From Pseudoalteromonas rubra (lineage in GTDB: Bacteria; Pseudomonadota; Gammaproteobacteria; Enterobacterales; Alteromonadaceae), in NCBI RefSeq assembly GCF_001482385.1, contig NZ_CP013611.1, positions 1,860,001-1,924,000 of the forward strand: 64,000 nt of DNA. Reading direction: 5' to 3'. A program made the position numbers and the translations under genes. Every line of letters begins with the position of its first letter. Position 1 is the first letter of the stretch. This document shows, in pieces, positions 9,838 through 19,281 of this stretch. The notes beneath the pieces are model-generated. The model was not told the DNA's origin. It worked only from the letters and a program-made list of their open reading frames with translations, and made no database searches.

Positions 9838-9964
9838 AATCGCCACCAGGGCACACCTGTGTCTGAATATAAAAAGTAAATTAAAAGCGAAAAACCACCC
9901 GACACATCCACCAACACTTACTCAATGATAACCACAAACAATTGATAAAAAAGCTTATTTTTAT

Positions 9965-9988
9965 CTTATACAAACAATTTGGTATAAG
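9965..9988. promoter_or_regulatory. Dyad upstream of the DUF2306 gene
   Basis: Perfect 7-bp arms CTTATAC and GTATAAG separated by 10 bp; size and spacing suit a dimeric regulator. No bound protein can be named. Confidence 0.35.
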
Positions 9989-10063
9989 CAGGCCCATTCG
10001 AACGACCGAACATCCTCTTCACGGCACACTTGAAAGCATATTCACCGTTACGAGGCCGTCACA

Positions 10064-10954
10064 ATGGACAAAATACTTAATACGACTTCTGGATCAGAAG
10101 CAATAAAAGAGGCAGGCGCAGCCACATCGCACAGAGGTATATCAGCGCACACTGCTGGCAAGACGCTCAGTTGCACTGCCATATTCTGGTTTATTTCCGT
10201 GTTACTCGGGCAATGGTTTTTCTTTTACTACATCATTAAGTTTTACGGATTTTCCGTGATCAATGACAACATGGAAATCTGGAACCGCTGGGAGGTTATG
10301 GGTGCAACCCCTTACCATGTGGGAGACTTTGCCGGTAATCTGGCATTTGCAGCGCACACAATCGGCGCAGGCATCGTTGCGTTCGGCGGCGTATTTCAAC
10401 TTATTCCTAAGATGCGCAACCGCTTCCCTACTTTCCATAAAATCAATGGCTACGTCTATCTGCTTACCGTCATTCTGTTGGCTTTCTCAGGGTATTACCT
10501 GGTGTGGTTCAGAGACGCAAGCCCGATCGAACTGGGCGACATAGGCACCAGTATCAATGGCTCTTTGATCCTGCTGTTCTCTTATTTAACGGTACGCAGC
10601 GCAATTAAAAAAGACATCGCGAGCCACAGAAAATGGGCTATCTGCTTGTTCCTTGTATCAAATGCGCAATGGTTCCTGAGAGTGGGCGTGTTCAGCTATC
10701 TGGTCACCGGTACCACCCTGGGTCTTGATCCCGCATTTGGTGACCCGTTTTTCCCAATGTGGACCTTTGGCTGCTTTTTAATCCCGCTACTGACCGCCAA
10801 GCTCTACTTTTATGCACAACAAAGCGGCGGTGCACAGGTGAAGTTGGCGGCCAGTGTCATCTTATGTGTACTCACACTGCTTATGCTGATCGGTATTATG
10901 GGGTATACGCCATTTTTGCTATCCGTTATGTCTGAAGATCCTATCTCCTTCTGA
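10064..10954 (+). CDS. DUF2306 family membrane protein
   Basis: Integral membrane protein of 296 residues with about seven hydrophobic segments from residue 36 onward, after a hydrophilic N-terminal 30. The HKINGYVY and SHRKWAI motifs, each with conserved histidine, are typical of DUF2306 proteins. Their function is not established; conserved histidines in or near helices suggest a cofactor or proton role, which is inference. It is a single-gene unit, converging on the S9 peptidase gene with a shared terminator between them. Confidence 0.85.
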   Translation: MDKILNTTSGSEAIKEAGAATSHRGISAHTAGKTLSCTAIFWFISVLLGQWFFFYYIIKFYGFSVINDNMEIWNRWEVMGATPYHVGDFAGNLAFAAHTIGAGIVAFGGVFQLIPKMRNRFPTFHKINGYVYLLTVILLAFSGYYLVWFRDASPIELGDIGTSINGSLILLFSYLTVRSAIKKDIASHRKWAICLFLVSNAQWFLRVGVFSYLVTGTTLGLDPAFGDPFFPMWTFGCFLIPLLTAKLYFYAQQSGGAQVKLAASVILCVLTLLMLIGIMGYTPFLLSVMSEDPISF

Positions 10955-10977
10955 TCCCTCAGCACCGACACAATCAC

Positions 10978-11012
10978 AAAAAAGCAGGCCGATGGTATCA
11001 TCGCCCTGCTTT
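10978..11012 (-). terminator. Bidirectional terminator, stronger for the minus strand
   Basis: Arms 10981-10994 and 10999-11012 pair except for one C-C mismatch, with loop GTAT. On the minus strand the stem is followed by a run of T, so it ends the S9 peptidase transcript. Confidence 0.75.
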
Positions 11013-11039
11013 ACTTTAATAAAGCCTGTTTAACCGTGG

Positions 11040-13109
11040 TTATAACTGGTTGACATCGACACGCAGGGTATCCAAATGTGCACTAATGGCTGGATTAACC
11101 GTGTTAGAGGTGCCGCCACCCAGGTGTTTGGCAAAAAAGCGCTCCATTGCCACAATAGAGGCCAGTTTATTATTTTGCTTCATAAACCCATGCCCTTCGT
11201 CTTTTGCCAGAATATATTCGAGGGGGTGATTTTTAGCAGCCAGCGCTCTGGCAATATTATCCGATTCAACCTGTGTCACACGCGGGTCGTTTGCCCCCTG
11301 CACCAGCATCAAAGGTGCTTTGATTTGATCGACAAAGTTAATCGGTGAACGTGATTCCATATCTGCTCTGTCCTTTGCAATCTCTGGGTCACCTACTGAG
11401 ACATACCAGGTCCCCAGATAAGGGCGGTAGTGTGCGGGGAAAGACTCCATCAAAGTCACCAGGCTGGATGGACCAACATAGGAAATCACCGCTTTATATA
11501 CATCTGGTGTAAATGTCGCACCAGCCAATGCGGCATAGCCGCCGTAGGAAGCCCCCATGATACCCACGCGTTGCTTATCAGCAATGCCCTGCTCTATCAG
11601 GTAATTCACACCATCCGTTAAATCATGCTGCATTGTGCCTGTGCCCCAGTTTTTCTCGCCCAACTGAATAAAGCGCTTACCGAATCCCAATGAGCCGCGG
11701 AAGTTAGGTTGCAGCACGGCATAGCCGCGGTTAGCAAAATAATGCGCCACAGGAACAAAATAACCGCTGCTGTAGCCCCATTGATCTCGTGCCCAGGGAC
11801 CGCCATGTGGCAACACTATGGTTGGCAGGTTCTTACTCAAGTTTTTAGGTAAAGTCAGATATGCCTGGATTTCAACACCATCTGATGCCGTATAAGTAAT
11901 AGACTTTCGGTCTCCCAACAACTCAGGATCAAACCCTGGAGCCTCATTCAACAGGCCTGTCAGCTTATCCTGAGTCGGATAATACACATATTTTTGATCC
12001 GGGCGGTCAGCAAAAGACACCGTTAGCAACCACTGCTCTTCCTTATGGTTTATTTTATCTACTTTTAATTCAATATCTTGTGAGAAACGGTTGTGTATCT
12101 GTTGTAACGCTTTAGCCGCTGTGTCGGTCAGTGGGTAATTACGCAGCTTACCCCCATAGTAAGATACAATCAGTGGCTGCCCTTGCTCGTCAAATACAAC
12201 ATGGTGCAGATCAGAACTTTGCTGGGGGTCAAGGTGGACCGTCTCTGTCGACTTAGTTGCTAAATCTACTTTAATCAGTTCCTGTTTATCACGTCCTTCA
12301 ATGCTGCCTGCAATAAAAGCGGTATTGGTTTGCTCATCAAAGCTGATGATCTCCAGGATCTCTCCCGGTGCAGTGGTCATCACCTTGAGCCAGCGCCCGT
12401 CTGTGAATGTGTACATGCTTCTGGAGTTATCAGCGTTGAGCGCCAACCCCAGTGCCACCTGACCCGATTTATTCAGCTGTGTCTCAAACAGACTCACACT
12501 GTTAGTCTGAGTTTGCGTCAGTTCGCCCTTATCCACCGTCAGGTGAAAATAATCAATGCGCTCCGGTGTTACGTGATTGGCGGCGACAGCCAAAATATTT
12601 GCATCCTGCTCAGACTGTCCCAACAGAATGTAATCGACCTCATCATTATGAGTGAGTCTCGTCATAGTGCTGGCTGTCAGATCTGTACTATTCAGCGCCA
12701 GTTTATAAATCTGGCTATTTTCATTGCCCTGATGATCCTTAGAAAACAAGATCTCGTTGCGATTGGCAGACCAGATAAAACTGTCAACCGAATCGATGAG
12801 GTTAGTCACAGGTACAGGTATCGCATCAGACTTATCGGCAGCCACCACAAACAGGTTATGTGCGCCGTTGTGCATTTTCAGAAATGCGATCCACTGGCCA
12901 TCCTTTGACATCGAAATCGACTTTTTCTCACTGGTGCTGAATAAACTCTCTACATCCACAAATGCCGAAACATGCTGAACCGACTCTGCCTCGCTCACTG
13001 GCTGCTTGTCGCTCAGCGTACAGCCTGACAACACAGCCGTAGTGCCCAGTACGGTACTCAGTGCAACACTCAACGCTAATCTGGTTACTGTGCTTTTATT
13101 TTTCATCAT
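11040..13109 (-). CDS. S9 family prolyl oligopeptidase-type lipoprotein peptidase
   Basis: Serine peptidase of the S9 family that cleaves short peptides in the cell envelope. The N-terminus (MMKNKSTVTRLALSVALS) ends in lipobox LSGC, so it should be an envelope lipoprotein. A beta-propeller region (about 45-400) is followed by an alpha/beta-hydrolase domain with GASYGG (Ser521), NDPRV (Asp608) and DEGHGF (His640) as the catalytic triad. The start at 13109 sits behind AAGGAG; ten extra upstream codons lack such a site, and ATG at 13106 is an equal alternative. Length 689 residues is typical. Confidence 0.92.
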   Translation of the reverse strand: MMKNKSTVTRLALSVALSTVLGTTAVLSGCTLSDKQPVSEAESVQHVSAFVDVESLFSTSEKKSISMSKDGQWIAFLKMHNGAHNLFVVAADKSDAIPVPVTNLIDSVDSFIWSANRNEILFSKDHQGNENSQIYKLALNSTDLTASTMTRLTHNDEVDYILLGQSEQDANILAVAANHVTPERIDYFHLTVDKGELTQTQTNSVSLFETQLNKSGQVALGLALNADNSRSMYTFTDGRWLKVMTTAPGEILEIISFDEQTNTAFIAGSIEGRDKQELIKVDLATKSTETVHLDPQQSSDLHHVVFDEQGQPLIVSYYGGKLRNYPLTDTAAKALQQIHNRFSQDIELKVDKINHKEEQWLLTVSFADRPDQKYVYYPTQDKLTGLLNEAPGFDPELLGDRKSITYTASDGVEIQAYLTLPKNLSKNLPTIVLPHGGPWARDQWGYSSGYFVPVAHYFANRGYAVLQPNFRGSLGFGKRFIQLGEKNWGTGTMQHDLTDGVNYLIEQGIADKQRVGIMGASYGGYAALAGATFTPDVYKAVISYVGPSSLVTLMESFPAHYRPYLGTWYVSVGDPEIAKDRADMESRSPINFVDQIKAPLMLVQGANDPRVTQVESDNIARALAAKNHPLEYILAKDEGHGFMKQNNKLASIVAMERFFAKHLGGGTSNTVNPAISAHLDTLRVDVNQL

Positions 13110-13247
13110 GTCACTCCTTCTCTTTGTTGAAAATATCATTACACGGATTTTTATTATTGTAAAACGATAATTTATTTTCTTTTTTCAGAAATTAGTTTCT
13201 GTGTGATATGATTCTTATCAAGAACAACATAGAAACAAGGGATCTTT

Positions 13248-13763
13248 ATGGTCAAATCGACAGACAAAATTCAGCGCTGGTGCGGCACCTTCCGTGCTGT
13301 GGTGCTGGGTATCAGTGGCTTGATATTTTCGTTTCTTATTTATCACCTGATCATCAATGGTGAGGTACGGTATATAGAAAGCGAGTCATTCAATTTATTG
13401 TGGAAAAGTGAGCAAATCAGTCACAGCATATTGTTTAGTCTCACTCTCCCCTTACTGGCTGGGATGCTGCTCAGTGTGTACTGGATAATCAGGCTATTAA
13501 AGCTCTTTAGTGGCGGACAGTTTTTTCATAACCACTGCTACACCTGCTATCAGGGGTTTATCTGGACAAAAATTGCATTGGTCCTCTATTCGTGTGGCCT
13601 GAATTTTTCTCTGGATTACTGGTATCACACACTCTACCACGCGAACCAGGTAGTGCTGAAAATCCCTTTTGGTGAGCTCACGACGCTCGGACTCTTCGCT
13701 GTGGTGGCCTATCTGCTTAAAGCAGCAAAAGAAATCGAAGATGAAAACAAGGAGTTCGTTTAA
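13248..13763 (+). CDS. DUF2975 membrane protein
   Basis: Membrane protein of 171 residues with four hydrophobic segments (about 18-38, 58-82, 100-118, 140-158). The layout, and the small XRE regulator 3 nt downstream, match the DUF2975/YozG-type pair found in many bacteria. The role is unknown; the membrane protein may sense a signal and control the regulator, which is inference from the conserved pairing. It is divergent from the S9 peptidase gene across an AT-rich 138-bp gap. Confidence 0.85.
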   Translation: MVKSTDKIQRWCGTFRAVVLGISGLIFSFLIYHLIINGEVRYIESESFNLLWKSEQISHSILFSLTLPLLAGMLLSVYWIIRLLKLFSGGQFFHNHCYTCYQGFIWTKIALVLYSCGLNFSLDYWYHTLYHANQVVLKIPFGELTTLGLFAVVAYLLKAAKEIEDENKEFV

Positions 13764-13766
13764 GCT

Positions 13767-13979
13767 ATGGAGATTGTTGTGAACTTAGATGTGGTGATGG
13801 CAATGCGCAAAGTGTCATCCAAAGAGCTGGCCAAAGCCATAGGGATCACCGAAGCAAATTTGTCTTTGCTCAAACGCGGTAAGGTGAAGGGGGTGCGCTT
13901 TGAAACACTGGCGCAGATCTGTCGATATTTAGACTGTCAGCCCGGCGACTTGTTGGCCTTTAAACCAGACGAAGCGTAA
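13767..13979 (+). CDS. Small XRE-family regulator (YozG-like)
   Basis: A 70-residue Cro/CI-type helix-turn-helix protein. The HTH spans about 17-38 (SSKELAKAIGITEANLSLLK) and the end CRYLDCQPGDLLAF is typical of this compact family. It forms an operon with the DUF2975 protein. An in-frame GTG four codons later is an alternative start. It probably autoregulates the pair. Confidence 0.9.
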   Translation: MEIVVNLDVVMAMRKVSSKELAKAIGITEANLSLLKRGKVKGVRFETLAQICRYLDCQPGDLLAFKPDEA

Positions 13980-13987
13980 TCATTTAA

Positions 13988-14019
13988 CAGGGTTGCAGGC
14001 CGCTGCAACCCTGGTTTTA
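13988..14019 (+). terminator. Rho-independent terminator after XRE gene
   Basis: Perfect 11-bp arms CAGGGTTGCAG (13988-13998) and CTGCAACCCTG (14003-14013), loop GCCG, then TTTT. Confidence 0.85.
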
Positions 14020-14029
14020 TGCGTGGGCC

Positions 14030-14824
14030 TTAAAATTGCGCCACAAACTGCAAGCTGGTTTCTTCACCAGCATCACGATCAATGTACTCAGCTCTTAGGT
14101 AGTAGCTGTCGTTAAAGAAGTACTTACCTTCCAGTGCTAAATCAGAGTCATAAGAGCCTACGCCCACAGCAATATTACGGTTAAAGTAATAGTTTACCAA
14201 AGCATTGGTATACGACTCATCGGTGTATCCTAAATCGACCTCATGATGAGATACATCCACGCTGATATAGCGCTCTGCATCCAGATGCATAAAGTAACGG
14301 CCAGATACCGTGTAATTGTCCATCTCATCATCTGTATCAATGGTTACACCCAAATAGTCGGTGTCATTGAGCTGATGATTGTACTCGGCTTTTAACCAGG
14401 TGCTGTCAGCGCCCAGGTCAGACTCATTGCGGCGAACACTCAGCTTCAGCGTGTCGTTATACAGATATCCAATCCCGTATGTGTAGTGGTCATCCATTTC
14501 ACCCAGGTCACTAACCCGACCAATCACAAACACTTCTTTGTTGAAGTAACCTTCACCCGCAAAAGCGAAACGGTCCACATATTCGTCGTTGTAATAACCC
14601 AGTGCAACATTACTATCCGTATCCAGATAGCCATAGTCATCCCAAACGCCTGAGCTTTGCTGCGGAGCAAAGAAATAACGGCTGCTAATCATCAACGCAT
14701 CGTTATCATACGCACGGTCCTGATCGGTATACGTGACGCTGTTAAACCATTGTTTAGTCTCGGTAGCGTGGGCTGATGTGGCGGTGATGACGGCAAGTGC
14801 CGCAAGTGTGAATAGCTTTTTCAT
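14030..14824 (-). CDS. Putative outer-membrane porin / beta-barrel protein
   Basis: The 264-residue product has a signal peptide (about 1-20, cleaved after AHA), then alternating aromatic/polar strands throughout with many Tyr and Asp, and ends in Phe (QFVAQF), the usual C-terminal signature for BamA-inserted barrels. It resembles small putative porins of Shewanella and Pseudoalteromonas. Divergent from creB across 169 bp, so it may be in the CreBC regulon. Substrate unknown. Confidence 0.75.
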   Translation of the reverse strand: MKKLFTLAALAVITATSAHATETKQWFNSVTYTDQDRAYDNDALMISSRYFFAPQQSSGVWDDYGYLDTDSNVALGYYNDEYVDRFAFAGEGYFNKEVFVIGRVSDLGEMDDHYTYGIGYLYNDTLKLSVRRNESDLGADSTWLKAEYNHQLNDTDYLGVTIDTDDEMDNYTVSGRYFMHLDAERYISVDVSHHEVDLGYTDESYTNALVNYYFNRNIAVGVGSYDSDLALEGKYFFNDSYYLRAEYIDRDAGEETSLQFVAQF

Positions 14825-14858
14825 AAAAAACCTTTATTTCCATATAGTAAAGCAGTAT

Positions 14859-14877
14859 TGCTCACCACTGTAGTGAG
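14859..14877. promoter_or_regulatory. Dyad in porin-creB intergenic region
   Basis: GCTCAC-N7-GTGAGC, about 35 bp upstream of the porin start. It is a possible operator for a dimeric regulator and does not match the TTCAC-N6-TTCAC cre tag cleanly. Confidence 0.3.
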
Positions 14878-14993
14878 CGCGGCGCATCATATAGAAGCGA
14901 AACTGAATGCGCAATGACTTTCTCAGGTTTTACCGAATTTCGCTTTACAGGTAATATGTTAGCCCGACGCGCTGAGTAAACTGAATTTTATAT

Positions 14994-15665
14994 ATGACGA
15001 TAGTAATCATTGAAGACGAGCCCGCCATTGCCGATACGCTGGTCCACATTCTTGAAATGGACGGGTTCGACGTGCACTGGTTTACAACCGCTGGGGCTGG
15101 CTGCGAGTACTTACAGCAACACCCTGCCGATCTGTTGATCCTGGATGTTGGCCTGCCGGATGGAAACGGCTTTGACGTGTGCAAACAACTACGTCAGTAT
15201 TCCGCTATTCCGATCATCTTCCTCACAGCACGCAGCGATGAAATTGACCGTGTGGTTGGCTTAGAAATTGGTGCGGACGATTATGTCACCAAACCCTTTA
15301 GTCCCAGAGAAATGCTCGCCCGGGTCAAACTCAGACTCAAAAAACTACATCCGCCTCTGACAAGTGTAGCGACGGAACAAGCACCCAAGTGGCAGGCCAA
15401 GAACTTTGATTATTACTACAAAGGGGCGGCACTTGGGCTGACAGCATTAGAGTTCAAACTGCTTGATGCACTTATCACCCATACACCGCGCGTTCTGAGC
15501 AGAGCCCAGCTACTGGATGCAACCCAAGCACCGGCTGATTGCGGTTATGAGCGCAATATCGACAGTCATATCAAAGCCATTCGGGTCAAAATGAAGCGTT
15601 ATGACTGTGCAGAGTCGTTAAAAACCAAGCGAGGATTTGGCTACTATTTCGAGGGCTCAACGTGA
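14994..15665 (+). CDS. creB: Two-component response regulator CreB
   Basis: OmpR-family regulator of 223 residues. The receiver domain has the acidic pair near Glu7-Asp8, phospho-acceptor Asp51 (LILDVGLPDG) and Lys in TKPFSPRE. A winged-helix domain follows, ending KTKRGFGYYFEG. LDVGLPD and LEIGADDYV.KPFSPRE match E. coli CreB closely, and the adjacent creC and creD confirm the assignment. CreB responds to growth on fermentable carbon and, in some species, to beta-lactam damage. The stop overlaps the creC start by 4 nt. Confidence 0.93.
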   Translation: MTIVIIEDEPAIADTLVHILEMDGFDVHWFTTAGAGCEYLQQHPADLLILDVGLPDGNGFDVCKQLRQYSAIPIIFLTARSDEIDRVVGLEIGADDYVTKPFSPREMLARVKLRLKKLHPPLTSVATEQAPKWQAKNFDYYYKGAALGLTALEFKLLDALITHTPRVLSRAQLLDATQAPADCGYERNIDSHIKAIRVKMKRYDCAESLKTKRGFGYYFEGST

Positions 15666-17110
15666 AAGCACGACACTGGCCACGTATTCCGCTGGGGCTG
15701 AGATTTTTCATGCTTTATCTGATATTGGTTCTGCTGACGACTTACGTGATCAGCAATACGATGCTCAGAGAGATTAAGCCAACCATACGTCAGGCAACCG
15801 AAGAAACCCTGGTCGATATGGCCAACCTGCTCGCCGTTGTCGTGGCAGAAGATCTGGCTCAAGGTACCACCAGCAACAGCCGTCTGGTTGAACTGATGAA
15901 AATATATGGACAGCGAGAAGTCGATGCCGCTATTTGGGGAATTGAAAAGACCACTATGTCACATCGCATTTATCTCACGGATCATCGCGGTATTGTGGTT
16001 GCTGATTCCTGGCAGCAAGATGTCGGTACTGACTTTTCGCAATGGAACGACGTATACCTGACTTTGCGCGGAGAATACGGCGCCCGATCCAGTGCCACCG
16101 ACCCAGACGACCCCCTGTCAACGGTTATGCATGTCGCCGCCCCGGTGATTTACCAGGATCAGATCATCGGCAGTCTCACCGTTGCCAAAGCAAACCGTTC
16201 GGTTCAGCCATTTATCGAACACAGTCAGCAACGTATAGTGAAATGGCTCGCTCTGCTAAGTTTACTCGCACTTCTGATTGGCGCACTCATCGCCTGGCGG
16301 ATCAATTCAGCGGTGAGTAAACTCGCTAACTACGCAAGAAAAATGGGCCAGGGCGAGCAAGCTGATAAACCCCAATTCAGGGTCTTTTACGAGTATCGCC
16401 AACTCAGTGACGCCGTAGAACAAATGCGTAATCAACTCGATGGTAAGGTTTATATAGAACAATATGTTGAAACTTTAACACATGAATTAAAAAGTCCACT
16501 GTCTGGGATCAAAGGGGCCAGCGAACTACTACAGATGCCGTTGAGTGATGATAAACGTCATCAGTTTGCACACAATATTGAGCGCGAAACCCAGCGAATG
16601 CAGCAGCTGATCGACAGGCTTCTGGAATTGGCCCGGCTGGAACAGTTGCCCACGTTGAATACCCGACAATCTGTGTCAGTTGCACCTCTGCTTCACCAGT
16701 GTGAGCAAATCCTGGCCCATCGGGTAGTGCAAAAATCGGTTACCTTCACCACGACACAGGCGCGGATATCAACGGTCAATGGCGATCCCTTTCTGTTACA
16801 ACAAGCGCTCCTTAATTTGCTGGAAAATGCCCTGGACTTTGTTCCCTCACACGGAGATATCAGCCTGTCTGTCACCTCTGCCGGCAACACATGTTCGTTC
16901 AGCATCTACAACACCGGCCCGGCAATCCCAGACTATGCGCTGCCCAGATTATGTGAGCGATTTTACTCCCTGCCTCGTGCCAACGGCGCAAAGAGCACCG
17001 GACTGGGTCTCAATTTTGTGGAGCGGGTTGCCAAACTGCATCACGGTAAGTTGACCATCAACAACCGCGCGCAAGGCGTGGAAGCCACACTCACCATTAA
17101 AACTCCATAG
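15662..17110 (+). CDS. creC: Sensor histidine kinase CreC
   Basis: Inner-membrane kinase of 482 residues that phosphorylates CreB. It has a membrane segment at about 12-30, a periplasmic sensor region, a second segment at about 196-216, a HAMP-like linker, then the DHp domain with phospho-acceptor His274 (THELKSPLSGIKGASE) and an ATPase domain with N-box (NLLENALDF) and G-box (STGLGLNFV). It starts at GTG 15662, overlapping creB by 4 nt, which implies translational coupling. Confidence 0.93.
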   Translation: MKARHWPRIPLGLRFFMLYLILVLLTTYVISNTMLREIKPTIRQATEETLVDMANLLAVVVAEDLAQGTTSNSRLVELMKIYGQREVDAAIWGIEKTTMSHRIYLTDHRGIVVADSWQQDVGTDFSQWNDVYLTLRGEYGARSSATDPDDPLSTVMHVAAPVIYQDQIIGSLTVAKANRSVQPFIEHSQQRIVKWLALLSLLALLIGALIAWRINSAVSKLANYARKMGQGEQADKPQFRVFYEYRQLSDAVEQMRNQLDGKVYIEQYVETLTHELKSPLSGIKGASELLQMPLSDDKRHQFAHNIERETQRMQQLIDRLLELARLEQLPTLNTRQSVSVAPLLHQCEQILAHRVVQKSVTFTTTQARISTVNGDPFLLQQALLNLLENALDFVPSHGDISLSVTSAGNTCSFSIYNTGPAIPDYALPRLCERFYSLPRANGAKSTGLGLNFVERVAKLHHGKLTINNRAQGVEATLTIKTP

Positions 17111-17143
17111 AGTCTCCACATATCCCCCATTCTGACACCAATT

Positions 17144-17183
17144 ATCTCGGTTAACCTGTCGACAAATCAGGCCTAACCGAGAT
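17144..17183 (+). promoter_or_regulatory. Inverted repeat just before creD
   Basis: Arms ATCTCGGTTA (17144-17153) and TAACCGAGAT (17174-17183) are perfect. An inner CCTG/CAGG pair extends the stem with a two-base interruption. The right arm contains the GAGAT likely used as ribosome site for creD, so the hairpin could limit creD translation or act as an attenuator. Confidence 0.5.
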
Positions 17184-17187
17184 ACTT

Positions 17188-18531
17188 ATGACACAACAAA
17201 TTACCGAAAAGACAGGGATCAAATTAGCCATCATCGCCGCAATCATTTTATTGCTGATGATTCCCATCGCCATGATCACCGACTTGATCGACGAGCGCTC
17301 CGCCACTGAACACACTGTACAACAGGAAATTGCCCGCAGCACCAGCGGAACTCAATCTCTGATTGCCCCCTTTATTTACGCTGAATATGAGGTATCCACA
17401 GAAGTCGATGGCGTACATACGCGCATAAAGCACCAGCGTACCTTTCTCCCCAAGCAATTGATGGTAAAGGGATCGCTCGACACGTTCGAAAAGTACCGCA
17501 GCATATACAAGGCACAGCTTTATCGTGCAGACTTGGCGCTCACTGGTCACTTTGATCCCAAACAGCTAAGTGATTTGGCTGACCTCACACCAACCCGGGT
17601 CGCCATGGTGTTAGGCGTCAGCGATATCCGGGGCATTGGCCTCAACACCCAGATTTCACTCAACGGGCAAACCCACTCACTGATCCCCGGCACCACATTA
17701 AATTCTATAGAAGAAGGCGTGCACATTGCGCTGCCCATCACAACATTGCGCGATAACGCTTTGGCGTTTGATATTCAATTAGATTTGCAAGGGATGACTT
17801 CATTGTCGATCGCGCCCCTGGGCGCTCGAACTGAAGTATCATTAGACGCCAACTGGCCACACCCCAGCTTTCAGGGAGAATATCTGCCCGTTCACTCTGA
17901 GATCACTGACACCCATTTTAGCGCCAGCTGGCAAACCAGCTATTTTGCCACCAATATGAAAGAGCTATTTTCGCGTTGTATTTTTAAGCACCAGTGCGAA
18001 CAGTTAGAAGCACGCAATATGGGCGTGCGCCTCGTGGAGCCGGTTGACCATTACCTGAAAAGTCATCGTGCCACAAACTATGCACTGTTGGTGATTATTT
18101 TAGTGATATCGAGTTTCTTTCTGCTGGAACTCAGTAAGACCAAAGCCATCCACCCGGTACAATACGGGTTTGTCGGGCTGTCGCTAGCGGTCTTTTATCT
18201 GTTGCTGATTTCTCTGAGCGAGCATCTGGGCTTTGCCTGGGCTTATGCGCTATCAGCACTGGCAGCCATCCTGCTGTTGGTCAGCTACATTTGGGGGATA
18301 CTGCAAAGCGCAAAGCTCAGTGCTGCTTATCTCATTGCTTTGAGTGCCCTGTATGCCATGCTCTACGCCATGTTAAGCGCCGAACATTATGCGCTACTGC
18401 TGGGTAGCCTGCTGTGCTTTACGGTACTCGCGGCGGTTATGCTGGCGACCCGACACGTCAACTGGTATGGCACAACGCAGGCTGCTAGTGGACCCCCCCA
18501 CGCTCAACACAGCAACTCACCCGCTCAATAA
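17188..18531 (+). CDS. creD: Inner membrane protein CreD
   Basis: CreD/Cet family protein of 447 residues, the usual effector of the CreBC regulon, tied to envelope integrity and colicin or beta-lactam responses. An N-terminal membrane helix (about 11-33) precedes a large periplasmic domain (about 35-300), then about five helices at the C-terminus (about 305-430). It follows creC after 77 nt that contain a hairpin. The last 20 residues are Ser/Pro/His-rich and probably disordered. Confidence 0.92.
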   Translation: MTQQITEKTGIKLAIIAAIILLLMIPIAMITDLIDERSATEHTVQQEIARSTSGTQSLIAPFIYAEYEVSTEVDGVHTRIKHQRTFLPKQLMVKGSLDTFEKYRSIYKAQLYRADLALTGHFDPKQLSDLADLTPTRVAMVLGVSDIRGIGLNTQISLNGQTHSLIPGTTLNSIEEGVHIALPITTLRDNALAFDIQLDLQGMTSLSIAPLGARTEVSLDANWPHPSFQGEYLPVHSEITDTHFSASWQTSYFATNMKELFSRCIFKHQCEQLEARNMGVRLVEPVDHYLKSHRATNYALLVIILVISSFFLLELSKTKAIHPVQYGFVGLSLAVFYLLLISLSEHLGFAWAYALSALAAILLLVSYIWGILQSAKLSAAYLIALSALYAMLYAMLSAEHYALLLGSLLCFTVLAAVMLATRHVNWYGTTQAASGPPHAQHSNSPAQ

Positions 18532-18821
18532 TCACCAGAGCATGTTGCAGGTTTAGTCCGACATCACTGGCTTGCCATCAATTAACACCACAGTTATCTG
18601 ATGGCACGCACACATGAGAGCGCAATCACAGCGCCAATTAACAACCCAGCACATGAACAATAAAGAAAAACAACACTAATATACGTGACTTTCCCGTAAA
18701 AACTCAAAGATCCATAAAGTACAGCAGCTGGATTACTCCACGGCAGATAAAAATTGAGCAAACACCTGTTGATGACACCATGTAAAAGGTACACTTACAT
18801 TTTATCTAAAAAGGACTAACC

Positions 18822-19142
18822 ATGTTAAAAAAAGCAATAACCTTAGCACTTGCCCTGACAACCTTGAGCACAACAGCCAGTGTAACGAATCACAATGGTG
18901 AAATAGCCAATATGAGAACCTGGGTGTCCGGTTCGAATACTTATGGAGTCTGGGTTAGTTTGAAAAGTAACCCAAGTATTTGCCCCGGTGGTTTTTACCT
19001 GCCTCATACGTCTGACAATAAACAACTGGTTTACAGCACCTTACTCGCAGCACGCTTGTCTGGCAAAGCCATTATGATCCAGGCTGCAGACAGCTCCTAC
19101 AAAATTGGCGATCGATGCCGCATCAACTACGTTATGCTTTAA
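18822..19142 (+). CDS. Small secreted hypothetical protein
   Basis: The 106-residue product has a clear signal peptide (MLKKAITLALALTTLSTTAS). The mature part of about 86 residues contains two cysteines (SICPGG and DRCRINY) that could form a periplasmic disulfide. The C-terminal half reads LLAARLSGKAIMIQAADSSYKIGDRCRI, a short beta-rich pattern seen in small secreted proteins of Vibrio and Pseudoalteromonas, but I cannot name a family. An AAAGGA site precedes the ATG. It is a monocistronic unit. Confidence 0.7.
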   Translation: MLKKAITLALALTTLSTTASVTNHNGEIANMRTWVSGSNTYGVWVSLKSNPSICPGGFYLPHTSDNKQLVYSTLLAARLSGKAIMIQAADSSYKIGDRCRINYVML

Positions 19143-19281
19143 AAATCGCCAACCTGGGTGTTTAAATTAAACACCCTCATACTTCTCGATGACCCAGATA
19201 GAACAACCCCGTCCAAACTCATTATTGCTCCACATTTTTGCTATATACTAAACACTGGGTAAGAATAGATTAGGAAATACA

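Larger units (their letters stand above)
9743..10063. other. Intergenic region with terminator and dyad
   Basis: This 321-bp stretch holds the terminator at 9791-9837 and, further on, a dyad CTTATAC-N10-GTATAAG (9965-9988), about 75 bp before the next start. The dyad is a candidate operator or promoter-associated site. No gene is seen. Confidence 0.5.

Noticed and set aside
12330..12908. Plus-strand open frame of 192 codons
   Set aside because: Antisense to the propeller part of the S9 peptidase; no ribosome site or motif.
14825..14993. cre-tag (TTCAC-N6-TTCAC) between porin and creB
   Set aside because: No clean match on either strand; only an unrelated GCTCAC dyad is present.
18594..18794. 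Minus-strand frame of 66 codons with a hydrophobic segment
   Set aside because: It starts at GTG with no ribosome site, has no recognisable family, and lies in a spacer before a well-supported gene.
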